This document shows, one piece after another, positions 1 through 10,570 of a DNA stretch of 64,000 nt. Position numbers and translations under genes: made by a program. Numbering within the stretch: position 1 is the first letter of the stretch; every line of letters begins with the position of its first letter. Under the pieces are notes generated by a model that saw only the letters and a list, made by a program, of their open reading frames with translations, was not told where the DNA came from and made no database searches. Source of the DNA: Solanum dulcamara (Eukaryota; Streptophyta; Magnoliopsida; Solanales; Solanaceae); contig NC_077248.1 in assembly GCF_947179165.1 (NCBI RefSeq), forward strand, positions 52,233,732 to 52,297,731, written 5' to 3'.

Positions 1-545
1 TTGGATGCTCAATATTCACTTGTAGACAATTTTGACACTTAGCCACCAATTCCACAATATCCTTCTTCATGTCATTTCACCAATAAACTTTCCTCAAGTC
101 ACGCTACATCTTAGTGGATCCTGGGTGAATAGAATATGGAAAATTATGAGCTTCAAAAAATATCATTTCCCTTAAGCAATCAACATTGGAAACACATAAT
201 TGCCCTTAATATCGAAATACACCATCTCCCCCTTAGGGGAAAGCCTCAACGGCTCTTTCGAAAACCGTCTTCTTCAACTCTATCAAAGTCGGAACATTAT
301 CTTGCTTTGCCTTCAAATATGATACAACGGACGATTCTAAACCATTTTAAACAACCACATCACCATCTTAGAAATCAACCAAGTGGACACCCAAACGAGC
401 TAGTCTATGCACATCACGGACTAACTCCTTTTTTTATCCTCAAAGTGGGAAATACTATTCATTTACAACCCACTAAGAGCATCATCAACCATATTTGACT
501 TCCTCGGATGATAAAGAACACTCATGTCATAATTCTTCAACTACT
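1..545 (-). pseudogene. Ty3/gypsy pol fragment: end of RNase H and integrase zinc-binding domain
   Basis: Read on the minus strand this stretch gives the usual gypsy order from the end of RNase H (a YDMSVLYHPRKSN-like stretch near 500-540) through the linker into the integrase N-terminal H2C2 zinc domain (SIHPGSTKM-like stretch near 80-130). In an intact element this polyprotein copies RNA into DNA and joins it to the chromosome. The copy has several in-frame stops and continues past the left edge of the window. Its right end is cut at about 550, where an LTR of another family begins. It is a remnant and not expressed as a working protein. The gypsy assignment is firm; the clade is not determined. 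Confidence 0.8.
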
Positions 546-550
546 AAAGT

Positions 551-1860
551 TGTCACGACCCAATTTCTCAGGTAATGATGGCACCTACTATCAACTCACC
601 AATAGGTAAGCATAACCTCATAGTTCAGAACCATAGGCAAAGAACCATCAAAAGCGAAAGGAAAGAATTAAATAATAATAATAATAATAATAATAATCAA
701 ATAAGAATAATACCAGTACGACAAAATAACCCCCAAGACTTGGTATCAGTCAGTAGCTGAGCTACTAAATTAAATAAGGAAGTACAAGGTTTATACAGAT
801 AGAATAGTAATAATAGTGATACAGATTGTCTCCAAATACAAATAAAGACTAGTCCAAGTCCCCAAAATATAAGGAGATAGGAAAGTCTGAATGCCAAAAG
901 CTCACCCAAGTCTCCAAAATCCAAGAGCTGCTCTACACGATATCCAAATCAATAGTGAAAAACCGTACTATGATATGCAGGGTGCAAAATTATAGTATGA
1001 GTACCAATAAGTGAAACTCAGTAGACATCGACCGACTGAGCTTCATAGATAAAGAAAGTATAAAGAACATGTAATAGAGGAGTATATATCTATATATCTA
1101 TATATATATCACAAGTAACAAACAAGAATAGTACGAAAGCCTACAATAAGAAGCATTAGATATAAGAAATAGAGAGATAGGAACAAGCAAGGAAACTAAG
1201 GACTTACCAGGTGGCACCAACCCAAGACCTAAACATGACGACACACTACGAAAGGGGGAACCACTAAGTGACAACCTACTAACCAAAGTACACATAGATA
1301 TCACATAAAGACATAAAGGACTGTATCAACTAAATTCCTGCATAAAAGTTAGATAAATAAGAACAAGGGCAGTAACTACCTTCAAGCAAGACACCATCCT
1401 TTATACCACCACAAGTTCGTAAATAGTAAGACAATACCTTTTGAGCCCTTATGCACCCAGGAAGTTCACTCACAAATAGGTAAACCCAAAACGGCATCCT
1501 ATACTACTAACTGGTACAAACAACTATGGTGGTGATAGGAAATGCATATATGAATGAAATTCCTACAAAAAAACTAGAAATACCATCCATTTTAAGTGCC
1601 TCATACTAAGATATATACACCTACTTCCAGTTCCGTCCAGGAAGTAGGACCCATGCACCTCTCTAGGGTCGCCATAAGGGGCTTAGGGATGCCCTTATAC
1701 ACCTACCTAGCCCTGATCTAGGTCTTATATTAAAATAGATATCAATATGTATGTCTAATCATCAAAATCCTCTCTATCACGGTGACCAAAGATAAAAGTT
1801 AAATCAGTATAGAAAGGGTTATAGATCTCTACGACTGGGCCAGTATCATAAAAATGATAA
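551..1860 (-). repeat. LTR of a gypsy-like element (family T), approximate right end
   Basis: The stretch begins TGTCACGACCCAATTTCTC directly after the gypsy pol fragment. This is the form taken by the sense 3' end of many Solanaceae gypsy LTRs when read on the opposite strand. The first 70-80 bases recur inverted at about 21362-21431, which supports a dispersed LTR. No coding potential is seen. The right boundary was not found; the limit given is simply where a copia-related sequence starts. Short AT runs lie around 1086-1110. Confidence 0.5.
671..697. repeat. (AAT)9 microsatellite
   Basis: Nine uninterrupted AAT units lie inside the family T LTR. They create a run of asparagine codons in one frame, which is not a real protein. 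Confidence 0.97.
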
Positions 1861-1913
1861 GGGAACTTGTTGATAGGTGGAACATTTGTTAGCTTACATA
1901 GTTTTTCATCATC

Positions 1914-1927
1914 AAAAATGGGGAAAA
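1914..1927 (+). other. Polypurine tract of a Ty1/copia element
   Basis: AAAAATGGGGAAAA follows a TTTTTCATCATC stretch and directly precedes an LTR that starts TGTTATTTAG. Plant copia elements commonly end their internal region with a CATCATCAAAA-type lead into an A/G tract that primes plus-strand DNA synthesis. Only about 45 bases of the internal region (from about 1868) remain upstream. Confidence 0.6.
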
Positions 1928-2730
1928 TGTTATTTAGTTTTGATGATCAAAAAACTATAGGACCTGATGCACAGACCTGGTCGACCTGGTCCTATGATCA
2001 AGTCAAGCTGCACACTAGCCAGCTGTAAAGTTGTCATCCTCTGTTGTGGTTGGTAGAACTAGCAGAGGAAGCAGACCTGAATCCAATCAAATGAATCCTA
2101 GATTGTGGATATCCAATATTAATACTCAAACCTTAGACAACAAAGTTCTTTGGCTTTTCTCTACTAGAATTGACAATAAAAAACGTTCTTTGTGTGCTCT
2201 CTTAAGAAAAAACAACTTCAACAAAAGTTGCAAGGGACCTGATAGAGCTGCTCAAGATATTCTTCTTTTTAGCTGTGTTATAGTTTTGAGTCTTATGTGT
2301 TACATTGTAAAATCCATTCCTAGTGTATAAAGGAATCTTGATTATTTTCAGATGTATTGTTTTTATTGTGACTTCATTGCTAGACATAGTTTTGAAGTTT
2401 GTTTAAAAGTCTACATCATTGAGAGGCAGTGGTGTAGTGGGAAATAGTGACATTGCTTAGGCTTGAGGCTTGTAGTAGTGGTGTTGCAAGCAAAGGGGTG
2501 AAGAGGGTTAGTAACTAGGTACAATAGGTTATAATAGTTTATTTTGCTCTTGCACCTTAGTGAAGATTGGCAGCTAAATCCTGAGGGTCAGGTCGTTTTT
2601 TTTCCTCCCTTGAGCATGGAGGTTTTTCACATAAACATTGTGTGTCATTTTACCATTTGCACTTAATTTAAGCATTCTGTTAACTGACTATGTCAAGGGA
2701 CCTGGTCCCCTAACTCGTATGGTGGACGCA
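1928..2730 (+). mobile_element. Ty1/copia 3' LTR, + orientation
   Basis: The repeat starts with TG right after the polypurine tract and plausibly ends with CA at 2730 (GGTGGACGCA). Near its 3' part (2560-2640) it carries an AATCCTGAGGGTCAGGTCG-like stretch and a CCCTTGAGCATGGAGG stretch, which I associate with U5 regions of Solanaceae copia LTRs. It abuts a copia pol remnant lying in the opposite orientation, so it is not the LTR of that gene. No matching 5' LTR lies in the window. The left boundary is better supported than the right. The short ORFs inside it are not genes. Confidence 0.55.
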
Positions 2731-3925
2731 TATATTCTATCACATAGAAAAACCTCATGTGGATCTCCTATTATTGGTGGTTCTCGCCCAATCAGCATCA
2801 TAAAAGGCCTGGAGTTGGGAGTTGGCTGAGGGAGTAATAAATAATCCTTGATGCAAGGTAGCTTCAACATATCGAAGAACACGTTTGTAGGCTGCCCAGT
2901 GAGTGGTTGTTGGAGAAGAAAAGAATTGGCATAATTTGTTCACAACAAATGCCAAATTTGTGCGAGTGAAACGAGCATATTATAAATACGCCCATAATTC
3001 TCCTATAAATCTTGGGATCAACCAGTGGTTTACCTTCATGAAGTTGTAGGTTACATGTGCTAGCCATAGGATATTTGATAGATGTGTCATGTTCCATGTA
3101 AGTAGTGGTGAGAAAATCTTGAAGGTATGTTTATTGAGAAAGAATAATGCCATTGCTGAGATATCTAACTTTAATTTCTAGGAAGTAGTGAAATTTTTCG
3201 AGATCTCGCAACTTGAATTCTTTGTACAATTGAGTTATGCAGGTGTGAATTGCATTTGGTTTACTCCCTGTGATGATAATATCACTGACATAGAAGAGGA
3301 TATAAAGAACATCATTATTTTGGTGTTTAATAAAGACCGAGGAATCATTGTGAGAGCCTACAAAACCAATGGTTAGAAGATAAGACCTGAGTTTATGAAA
3401 CCATGCCTGTGGGGCTTGTTTAACCATAGATTGATTTTCTCAGTTTACACACAAAATCAGGATATTGCTAATCAATAAAGCCTACAATCAGGACATTGCT
3501 GATAAATAAAACCTGTAGGTTGAGACATATACACATCCTCTTCTAAGGTTCTATTGAGAAATCCATTAGAAATATCCAATTGCTGAAGGGTCCATTTATT
3601 GGAGATTGCCAAGGAAAGAACAACTCAGACTATTGTAGGCTTGAAAACTGGATTCAAAGTGGCCTCTTAATCTATTCTCTCAACTTGATTATAGCCTTTG
3701 GCTACCAAGCGAGCCTTGCAATGCTCGATGCTTCCATCAAGATGGTGTTTGAGTCAGAAAATCCATTTGCAACCCATGATATTGGAATGTGATGGATGGT
3801 TTCTTAACAAGTTCCTATATTTGATGTTGAATCAAAGTAGTTATTTCATAGCTCATGGCCTCTCTCCATGGTGGAACTTTGAGGGCCTTTGTTAGCATGT
3901 TGGTTCTAAAAGAGTAATGGGGAAA
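2731..3925 (-). pseudogene. Ty1/copia reverse transcriptase-RNase H remnant
   Basis: Three minus-strand pieces line up with copia Pol in the right order. The RT start is at 3850-3580 (GCKWIF-like, then ARLVAKGYNQ and LDISNGFLN). The RT core is at 3427-3131 (KQAPQAWFHKL, then YVSDIIITGS in place of the usual YVDDIIITGS, then a LEKFHYFLEIKV-like stretch). The RNase H start is at 2955-2755 (HWAAYKRVLRYVEATLHQGL and FYDADWA). The catalytic YVDD is changed to YVSD, and there are several stops and frameshifts, so the enzyme is dead. The left end meets the + strand copia LTR. The family call is firm; no gag or integrase survives here. Confidence 0.85.
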
Positions 3926-4059
3926 GATTGAACTTATCGGTCTCACCATTATAGTAGCAAGTGTTTAGTACAGTCTCACGGATTGGTATGATGCTGTCCA
4001 TATCCAATATTCAGAAGGCTATAGGACATTGTTAGGGATTAAGTCACTATTCGTTTTTT

Positions 4060-4573
4060 ATGATCGTGCACTTATGATGATGAGCACCTCTAAATCCTAT
4101 TTGTTTCACTCTTTCTCAGATAGTGAGAACGAGATCTACTCATACCAGATGACTCTAGTTGAGTTGAGGGAGCTTAAGGTGTAGATCCAGGACCTCTTGA
4201 GTAAGGGGTTTATCAAGCCAAGTTTATCTCCCTGGTGCTCATATTCTATTCGTGAAAAAGAAGGATGGTACCTTGTGCATGTGTATTGATTACATGCGAC
4301 TGAATAAGGTGACCATCAAGAATAGGTGGTCATCTCCAGGGTGTAGTTGAATAATAACTTATTTGACCAACTCTATGGTGCAACAGTGTTCTCTAGGATA
4401 GACTTTAGGTTAGGGTATCACTAGCTGGGGATTAGGGAGTCAGATATCTATAAGACTGCTTTCAGGACTCGATATGGCCGTTATGAGTTCTTAGTCATGT
4501 CTTTTGGGTTGACTAATGCCTCTGCAATATTTAGAATTTGATGAAATATGTGTACAGACCCTACTTGGACTCT
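4060..4573 (+). pseudogene. Ty3/gypsy reverse transcriptase fragment
   Basis: The plus strand shows the N-terminal half of gypsy RT. There is a YQMTLVELREL-like entry near 4145, a [11 protein letters not shown] block, a CMCIDY block near 4280 and an [24 protein letters not shown] block near 4465-4520. Reading frames shift at least twice. The gene is cut at 4573, just before the FxDD active-site region, by the LTR of the F1 element, which begins TGTCATGACCC. I could not find the missing 3' half further right, so rearrangement followed the insertion. Confidence 0.8.
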
Positions 4574-7063
4574 TGTCATGACCCAACTCTGTAGGTCGTG
4601 ACTGGTGTCCAATTTAGGCACCCATACATACCCTTAGCCCTACTGAGTATGTTAGCAGAATAAACAAATGAGGAAATAAAAATAGATCGCTAGAGAGTGC
4701 ACGAAAATAGATGTGGCACATGAAGGACATTAAGGCCATCACTGAACACAAGTCCAAAACATATATACATAGCCCACATCACAAGTCTACAGACCTCTAT
4801 AGAATGATAGTCTAGTCATATGATTGGATAGGGCCCCGTCGTACCCTTAACCAACATGTACAAATGTACAATAAAAAGGTTTGTACTAAAATAGGGCTCT
4901 GGACAAAGAAGCCCTGCCAACTAACATGGTGGATGTCCTAAGCGAGCGAATCAGCAAACCGAGCGTCTATACCTATGGGCATAAAATGCAGCCCCCCTCT
5001 CCCAAAGAAAAGGGGTCAGTACAGAAAATGTATCGAGTATATAAAGCATGGAATTTAATAAATAAAGTTATTACAAGAGCAGAATGTGCAAAAATGACCA
5101 AAGTATCCAAAAATATCAAAATGCTTATCATAACCACAGATAAGGTATACAGAAAAATATATGCCATATCCGGCCCTATTGTGGGACTTGGTGAACAAAT
5201 CATGGTCTCCGCCCCGTCAGCGGTGCCATAGAACATCATTACTCTAGAGTAGAGAATATCTCCGTAACAGATTATATAATATAAGATGGTCATATCAGAT
5301 TATATCATATCATATCATATGTGTACATGGCACATCATAACTCCACAAATCTCATGTATAGGTCGTACCTGCCCCCTCACGTCGGGGCACGGCGAACAAT
5401 GCAAAAAAGTACGCATGATAACAAATCCTAGTCCGGGCTCAGTGAAGGAAGCATTGAGGCATCCATGAGTGGAGTAGTGAGAAACTATATGCAATTTAAA
5501 TCATATTTGAGACTCGATGGAATAATCAAAATGACCTATCATTCAAAATCAAGACAAGAGTCATATCAAGTACCTTTTGAAAGTTACTATGGGTTATATC
5601 AAAATAGATATTTTGAGAATCGTATACACATATCAAGGCATAACAAATATCTTTTGGAAAATCAAGAAGTTGTCCATCCTAGTGGTTCTACGAATAGGAA
5701 CATCTTTGGAATCATATAAAAGTCATATACTTGCTTCATATAACATGCCCTATCTGAATTTCCAATTAGATCGCTAATTACTACATCCAACCAACAACAA
5801 CAACCTGCAGCTCATATACAACTAAAACATGGCAACATTACACAACATAAGCTCCAAACAACTTGCTGAAAATTATGATACCAAAATAGGGTTTCTAGTC
5901 TTTATTTCGCAAAACCTTTAATTGTACGAAATGAGGGGTCGTGTGGCTGAAAAAAGCAGCCCACACACCTATTTTATAATACTTTTAGGCCCTAAAATGC
6001 ACCACCACACACCTGCAACAGCACACCACAAGCACAATACCTTGCTTCGACTATAATTTAACTATAGCAACTCTAATTTAGTTTGCTTTGAACGTTAAAC
6101 ATTTCTACGACATTTTTACACTTACATCAGAATAAAAGGTTTGTAATACACCCTATAAAAACACCATAAACTTCAAATTGGAAGAAAAGAGCTTATCTTA
6201 CCCAAAATTAGCCACAACTTGCCAAATTGTGCCTCGGAAACTCGTCAAACTTGCTGAAATCGCGCAGACTGCTTGTTATCCATTTGGTGCTTCTCCAAGC
6301 CATTATTTTATACTATTAATACCTCCATACCATCGTGGTATATTCTAGATAATTAATTTACGGAATGAAATTGGTACTTACCCTTTTTTTCCTCCTAAGT
6401 TGTCTCCCTTTTCTCTCTTAGATTAGAATTTTCTTTCCCTTTGCTTTGCTGAAGTTTTGGGATAAAAATGAAATTATGAGTCATGTAACATGTATTTATA
6501 GGCTTGATAGGGAGGTGACATATGTCATCCCTTAAGGGTGACATGTGTCCAGCCCCTATTAGGCCACTACATCCATGCGACCAATGATGGGATGCCACGT
6601 GGAAGTGGGGTCCACTCTAAGCTTCTGCATCACCTACTTTACCCTAAGTAGGTGCATCACCTGCTTTTCCAAGTAGGTGCATCACCTACTTCCTTCGAGT
6701 AGGTGTGTTATTTCCTTATTTCTTTTTCGTGAGCTCGTAATGTCATCTCACTTCAAGAGCCTATGTATTCCTTGATACTTAAGATCGACGTGTACTCAAG
6801 TAGTTTAGTATATAAAATATCCCAAATAATAGCTTTTAGAAGTAAGTTGAGTCCTACGACTCACTACTTGACCTCCAACTTCTTTCAGATTCGTATAACC
6901 CTAGTTTCAATCTTCTCTCTTATGGAGTATCTCCTTCTCCTTTCCTTAGGATTATTTGATAGCATTATAGATTATCCGACTCAAATAACAACTTCTAAAA
7001 AACTTAAGATCCTTCCCAGAAACTTAAGAAGCATTCCAAGGTACAAAAGTACGGAGTGTAACA
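4574..7063 (-). repeat. F1 LTR copy A (3' LTR)
   Basis: On the plus strand the repeat runs from TGTCATGACCC to GTGTAACA, so in element orientation it starts TGTTACAC and ends GGTCATGACA. It shares blocks with three other copies in the window: 9628-10570 (same strand), 12221-15178 (inverted) and 23087-26117 (same strand). It is followed on its inner side by a purine-rich tract. U3 contains a G-box (CACGTG, 6596-6601) and two hairpin motifs described separately. The ORFs predicted inside it are not supported as genes. Confidence 0.85.
6516..6691 (-). promoter_or_regulatory. Palindromes and G-box in U3 of F1 LTR copy A
   Basis: AAGTAGGTG cat CACCTACTT (6671-6691) is a perfect 9 bp inverted repeat and has further partial copies on either side. 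A second, imperfect pair, TGACATATGTCA with TGACATGTGTC, lies at 6516-6549. CACGTG sits between them at 6596-6601. The same arrangement appears in LTR copies C and D, just upstream of a TATA-like stretch in element orientation (TATTTATAGG near 6493 on the plus strand). A promoter or enhancer role is inferred from position and conservation only. Confidence 0.5.
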
Positions 7064-7079
7064 TCCTTCCCCTCTTTAG
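7064..7079 (-). other. Polypurine tract of the F1 element
   Basis: The plus-strand TCCTTCCCCTCTTT reads AAAGAGGGGAAGGA on the minus strand, immediately upstream of the LTR start TGTTACAC. This is the expected position of the plus-strand primer, and it identifies copy A as the 3' LTR. Confidence 0.75.
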
Positions 7080-7251
7080 AACATTCATCCTCGAATATGA
7101 ACCAAAACCTTCCTCCGGATCTTATATGGACTATATGGAGAGTTTCTTTATCCTATTTCCATAACATATACTTTCATCGAGCAATTAATATCAGAGTTCC
7201 AAAGGTTAGGATTACTTGTAGACGTAGGAAATTGGTACGGATACTTGTGTT

Positions 7252-7368
7252 TCATTTCCTCTTTCACTTTCCAAAGGGTCACCCATCCTAGTACTACTCT
7301 CTCCCAAGCACGCTTAACTTTGGAGTTCTGATGGGATCCGATGCGTTAGTGCTAGTATGATTGCATCT
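7252..7368 (-). pseudogene. 5S rRNA-like sequence inside the F1 internal region
   Basis: The minus strand reads as plant 5S rRNA from its 5' end: GATGCAATCATACTAGC, then CGGATCCCATCAGAACTCC, then AAGTTAAGCGTGCTTGGG, then AGTAGTACTAGGATGGG and TGACC. Against plant 5S as I remember it there are about seven differences in the first 92 bases, most of them C/T or G/A. The internal Pol III promoter blocks (A box and C box) look intact. Similarity stops after GGGTGACC, so the 3' end of the molecule is missing and no T-run terminator follows. Cassandra TRIM retrotransposons carry 5S sequences in their LTRs, which is one possible origin. The other is a captured 5S gene fragment. It lies among retroelement sequence, not in a 5S array, so it is not called a functional rRNA gene. 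Confidence 0.8.
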
Positions 7369-7392
7369 ATCCCTTAAGGTCTCCACCAATGG

Positions 7393-7494
7393 TTCCTTAC
7401 ACAGTCTCAGATACCGCGGCTTCTATCTGTTTATTGCTGGCCATTCCTCACACGGTCTCAGATACCGCGGCTTCTATATATTTATTGCTTGCCT
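7393..7494. repeat. 51 bp tandem repeat, two units
   Basis: Two adjacent units share TCTCAGATACCGCGGCTTCT and a TTTATTGCT tail, with the second unit starting 51 bases after the first (7393 and 7444). A third partial unit begins near 7511 (TTCCTTATGGGATCTC). The repeat lies just beyond the 5' end of the 5S-like sequence and is GC-richer than its surroundings. Confidence 0.85.
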
Positions 7495-7892
7495 CGAGAT
7501 CCATCCATTCCTTATGGGATCTCATTTTAAGTTTAAGCATTCCCATTTACATATGATAGCGTCAGTTGATTTTCTCTTATGCTTGTACTTCTCTTATCCA
7601 CTTCCCCTCTTTTAGGGTATACCCATGTCATTTATTTTCAACTATTCATGTGCAAATGATTCTATTACAGTATATTTAACATGCTACACCATGTCCACAC
7701 CCTCTATTAGATGATCCATACTTTAAGTTGCCCTTATAAGAAACCCTAGTACCACCATAGGCTGCTTAGTATTCTCGATAGATAGTACCTAATTTAGTTT
7801 GAGTACTAGTACTCGAGTCATACAACGTAATGTAGGAGTTTAGTCAAAGCCATATTTCATTCGCCCTAATCTTATCAATCATTAATGGAGGA
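7495..7892. other. Non-coding remainder of the F1 internal region
   Basis: This AT-rich stretch lies between the tandem repeat and the broken end of gag-protease. In a full element RT, RNase H and integrase would be here. I see none of their motifs on either strand, so the region is a deletion product or unrelated filler. Confidence 0.4.
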
Positions 7893-9413
7893 ATATTATA
7901 ATGTAAAGACTGAATCTATCAGTACATATACAGTTTGGGAAAAGGTCAACAATGTACCTGTGATCACGTCTGGAGATGCTTCCTGATCCTGCCGGGTGGC
8001 CAAAGCATAAGTGTGGTTCAAAGGACCGCTAGAACCAGAGACCCCACCAAGGTCCCTACCGCGGCCTGCCAGTGTAGCTGCACCCTGCCCCATGGGGCTC
8101 ATAGCTACCAAAAAAGACGATGACCCAGCAACTAATTCGGTAGGCTGAGCTATGCCACCCAAACTACCCTTATACGAGCAATCTGTCATCGTATGGCCTT
8201 GAAAGATATAAGAAAAACAAGCTCCTATAACACGGTAGCACTCTCCCAGATGGTACTTTCCACAATAAGAACACTGAAGCCTAGGTGGCCTCATCTGACT
8301 AGAGTCTTTGTCTAGCTGCGAATTGGAAGCGCTGAAGTTTGGACCTACTCCCAAATATCCTACGCTACCTGGTCTCTGATCTGCGGACTGCGGAAGCATA
8401 CTCCATGCTGGCTGGGTGGGCTGTCTGCTACCCTGCTACTGGGATGGTCTGCTCCAAAATTCTTCAGAATACCTGGCTGACCTAGCCCTCTTGGGCTGAC
8501 TCCCGCCAAAATCTTGGCTAGACTGGTGTCCTCTATGTCTATCCTCCATGCCCTGAGCATGTGCCTATATGCGGGCAATGTCTATCCCTGGATGGGCATC
8601 CATTACCAAACAACTATCAACCAGATACTGATCTAGGCACATCACTTATCTGTGCATTCTGTCAGTTATATCAGTTACTAAAGTGGGTGCATATCGGGCC
8701 AATGAGTTGAACTCCAAACTATACTCGTGAACATTGCGGCCTTGCTGCCTCAATAGTAAAAATCTATCCACCCTGGCTCTCCGCATCTCAAGAGGCAGGA
8801 AATGACTGAGGAACGCCTCTGAAAACTCATCCCATATTGTTGGAGGAGAGACTCTGCCCCTGGACAACTCCCAGGAATCATACCAGTTAGCAGCTACCTC
8901 ATACAGTCTATACGAGGCCAACTTAACCGATTCCATCGCAGAAGCCTTAATCAGACATAATGTATGCTGCATCTCCCTAATGAACTCCTGGGGATCTTTC
9001 TCGGGCTTTGTCCCAAAGAACACTAAAGGATTACAGGTCAGAAATTCACGAGCTATCGAACTATCTGTCTTGTGTACCTGATCTCCGCCTAAATCACATT
9101 TGTGCTCTTGGCCTGCCTCCAATCTAGTCAAAAGCTGGACCGCATCTCGCATAGCCCTGTCCTCAGCTCTTGGCTGTAGATCTAGAGGATCGGGTGTTGG
9201 GGCTCTTAAAGTTGGTGGTAAAGCTGCCTTCTAATCTGCAGCTGGGGCTGCCCTAATCTCCTCTAATGTTGGCGATGTCGCAAAGCTGGCTGTCGGGGGA
9301 ACAGTCTTCGGCTCAGGCTGAGGTCGGTCCCTGGTAACTCTATAGGCCTGACTAATCTCACCTGGTGCTATTGATTTGCCTTTCTAGGAAGCCGTCGCTT
9401 TCATCAGGGGCAT
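7893..9413 (-). pseudogene. Gypsy gag with zinc knuckle and first residues of protease (F1)
   Basis: From an ATG at 9413 the frame runs through a proline-rich N-terminus. It then enters the retrotransposon gag core at 9152-8646, with blocks such as FFGTKPEKDPQEF, WYDSWE and SEAFLSHFLPLEMR. A CCHC-like zinc knuckle follows near 8285-8185 (CSYCGKYHLGEC, then GHTMTDC). Gag packages element RNA in virus-like particles. The product ends in a protease-like stretch (VYVLIDSVFTL) where the active-site triplet would be expected, and is cut there. Stops occur near 9387, 9230 and 8645 and near 8570-8440. The start was chosen because it lies shortly after the primer-binding site and keeps the frame with the gag core. 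Confidence 0.8.
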
Positions 9414-9611
9414 TACTGAAAACCATAACAATTCATTTTGTTAGGGAGGAATCTTCTTGATAATATAGCTCTATTGCACGATCTAAGAAAAAAAAGAAAG
9501 ATAACACCCTAAATATCCTGTAGCCTACTTTTTTATAGATGTGGTGCACAACACACCGATAAACAAGACTCTACTAGACATGGTCCGTAGATATTGCAAG
9601 GACGAACTGCT

Positions 9612-9625
9612 TTAATACCACCTCT
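9612..9625 (-). other. Degenerate primer-binding site (initiator tRNA-Met type)
   Basis: The minus strand reads GGTGGTATTAAAGC right after the LTR end. The usual plant iMet site is TGGTATCAGAGC. The match is recognisable but has two internal changes, so it would prime poorly. Confidence 0.55.
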
Positions 9626-9627
9626 GC

Positions 9628-10570
9628 CAAGACCCAACTTCGTAGGTCGTGACTGGTGCCTAATTTGGGCACCCATACGTACCCTTAGCCTCATTGAGTA
9701 TGTTAGCAGAATAAAAAAAATGAGGAAATCAAAATAGATCGCTAAAAAACGAAAGAAAATAGATGTGGCACACGAAGGACGTTAAGGCCGTCACTAAACA
9801 CAAGCCTAAAACATATATACATAACCCACATCACAAGTCTACAGACCTCTACAAAATGATAGTCTAGTCATATAACGGGACAGGTCCCTATCGTACCCTA
9901 AACCAATATGTACAAACGTACAATAGAAAAGTTAGTACCAAAATAGGGCTCCGAACAAAGGAGCCCTGCCAACCAACAGGGTGGATGTCCTAAGCAAGCG
10001 GATCAGCAAACCGAGTGTCTGTACCTATAGGCATGAAACGTAGCCCCCTCTGAAGAAATGGGGTCCATACGGAAAATGTACCTAGTATTTAAAGCATGGA
10101 CTGTAATAAGTAAAGTCATTACCGGAGCATAATGTGTAAAAATGACCAAAGTATCCAAAAATATCAAAATACTTATCATTACCACGGATAAGGTATGCAA
10201 AAAAATATATGCCATATCCGGCCCCATTATGGGACTTGGTGAACAAATCGTGGTTGCTGCCCCATCATCGGGGCCACAGCACATCATAACTTCAGAGTAG
10301 GAAATATCTCTATAATAGATCATGTCATATCAGATGGTTATATCATATCATATTATATCATATGTGTACATGGCACATCATAACTTCACAAATCCCATAT
10401 ATAGGTCATACCTGCCCCCTCACATCGGGGCACAACAAACAATGCAAAGAAGTATGCATGATAACAAGTCCTAGCCCGGGCTCAGTGAAGGAATCATTGA
10501 GGCATCCACGACTGGAGTAGTGAGAAATTGTATGCAATTTAAATCATATTTGAGACTCGATGGAATAATC
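9628..10570 (-). repeat. F1 LTR copy B (partial 5' LTR)
   Basis: The sequence matches copy A base for base over long runs from about 4576 to 5550, for example around GACTGGTG(C/T)C and GAGACTCGATGGAATAATC. It stops abruptly at about 10570 (AATCAAAA), where copy A continues for another 1.5 kb. The truncation point is therefore exact to within a few bases, and the sequence beyond is an RTE LINE fragment. Confidence 0.85.

Noticed and set aside
575..760. ORF with a run of nine asparagines
   Set aside because: It is produced by the (AAT)9 microsatellite inside an LTR.
7252..7368. Functional 5S rRNA gene
   Set aside because: The last third of the molecule is absent, there is no T-run terminator and the segment is a single copy inside a retroelement.
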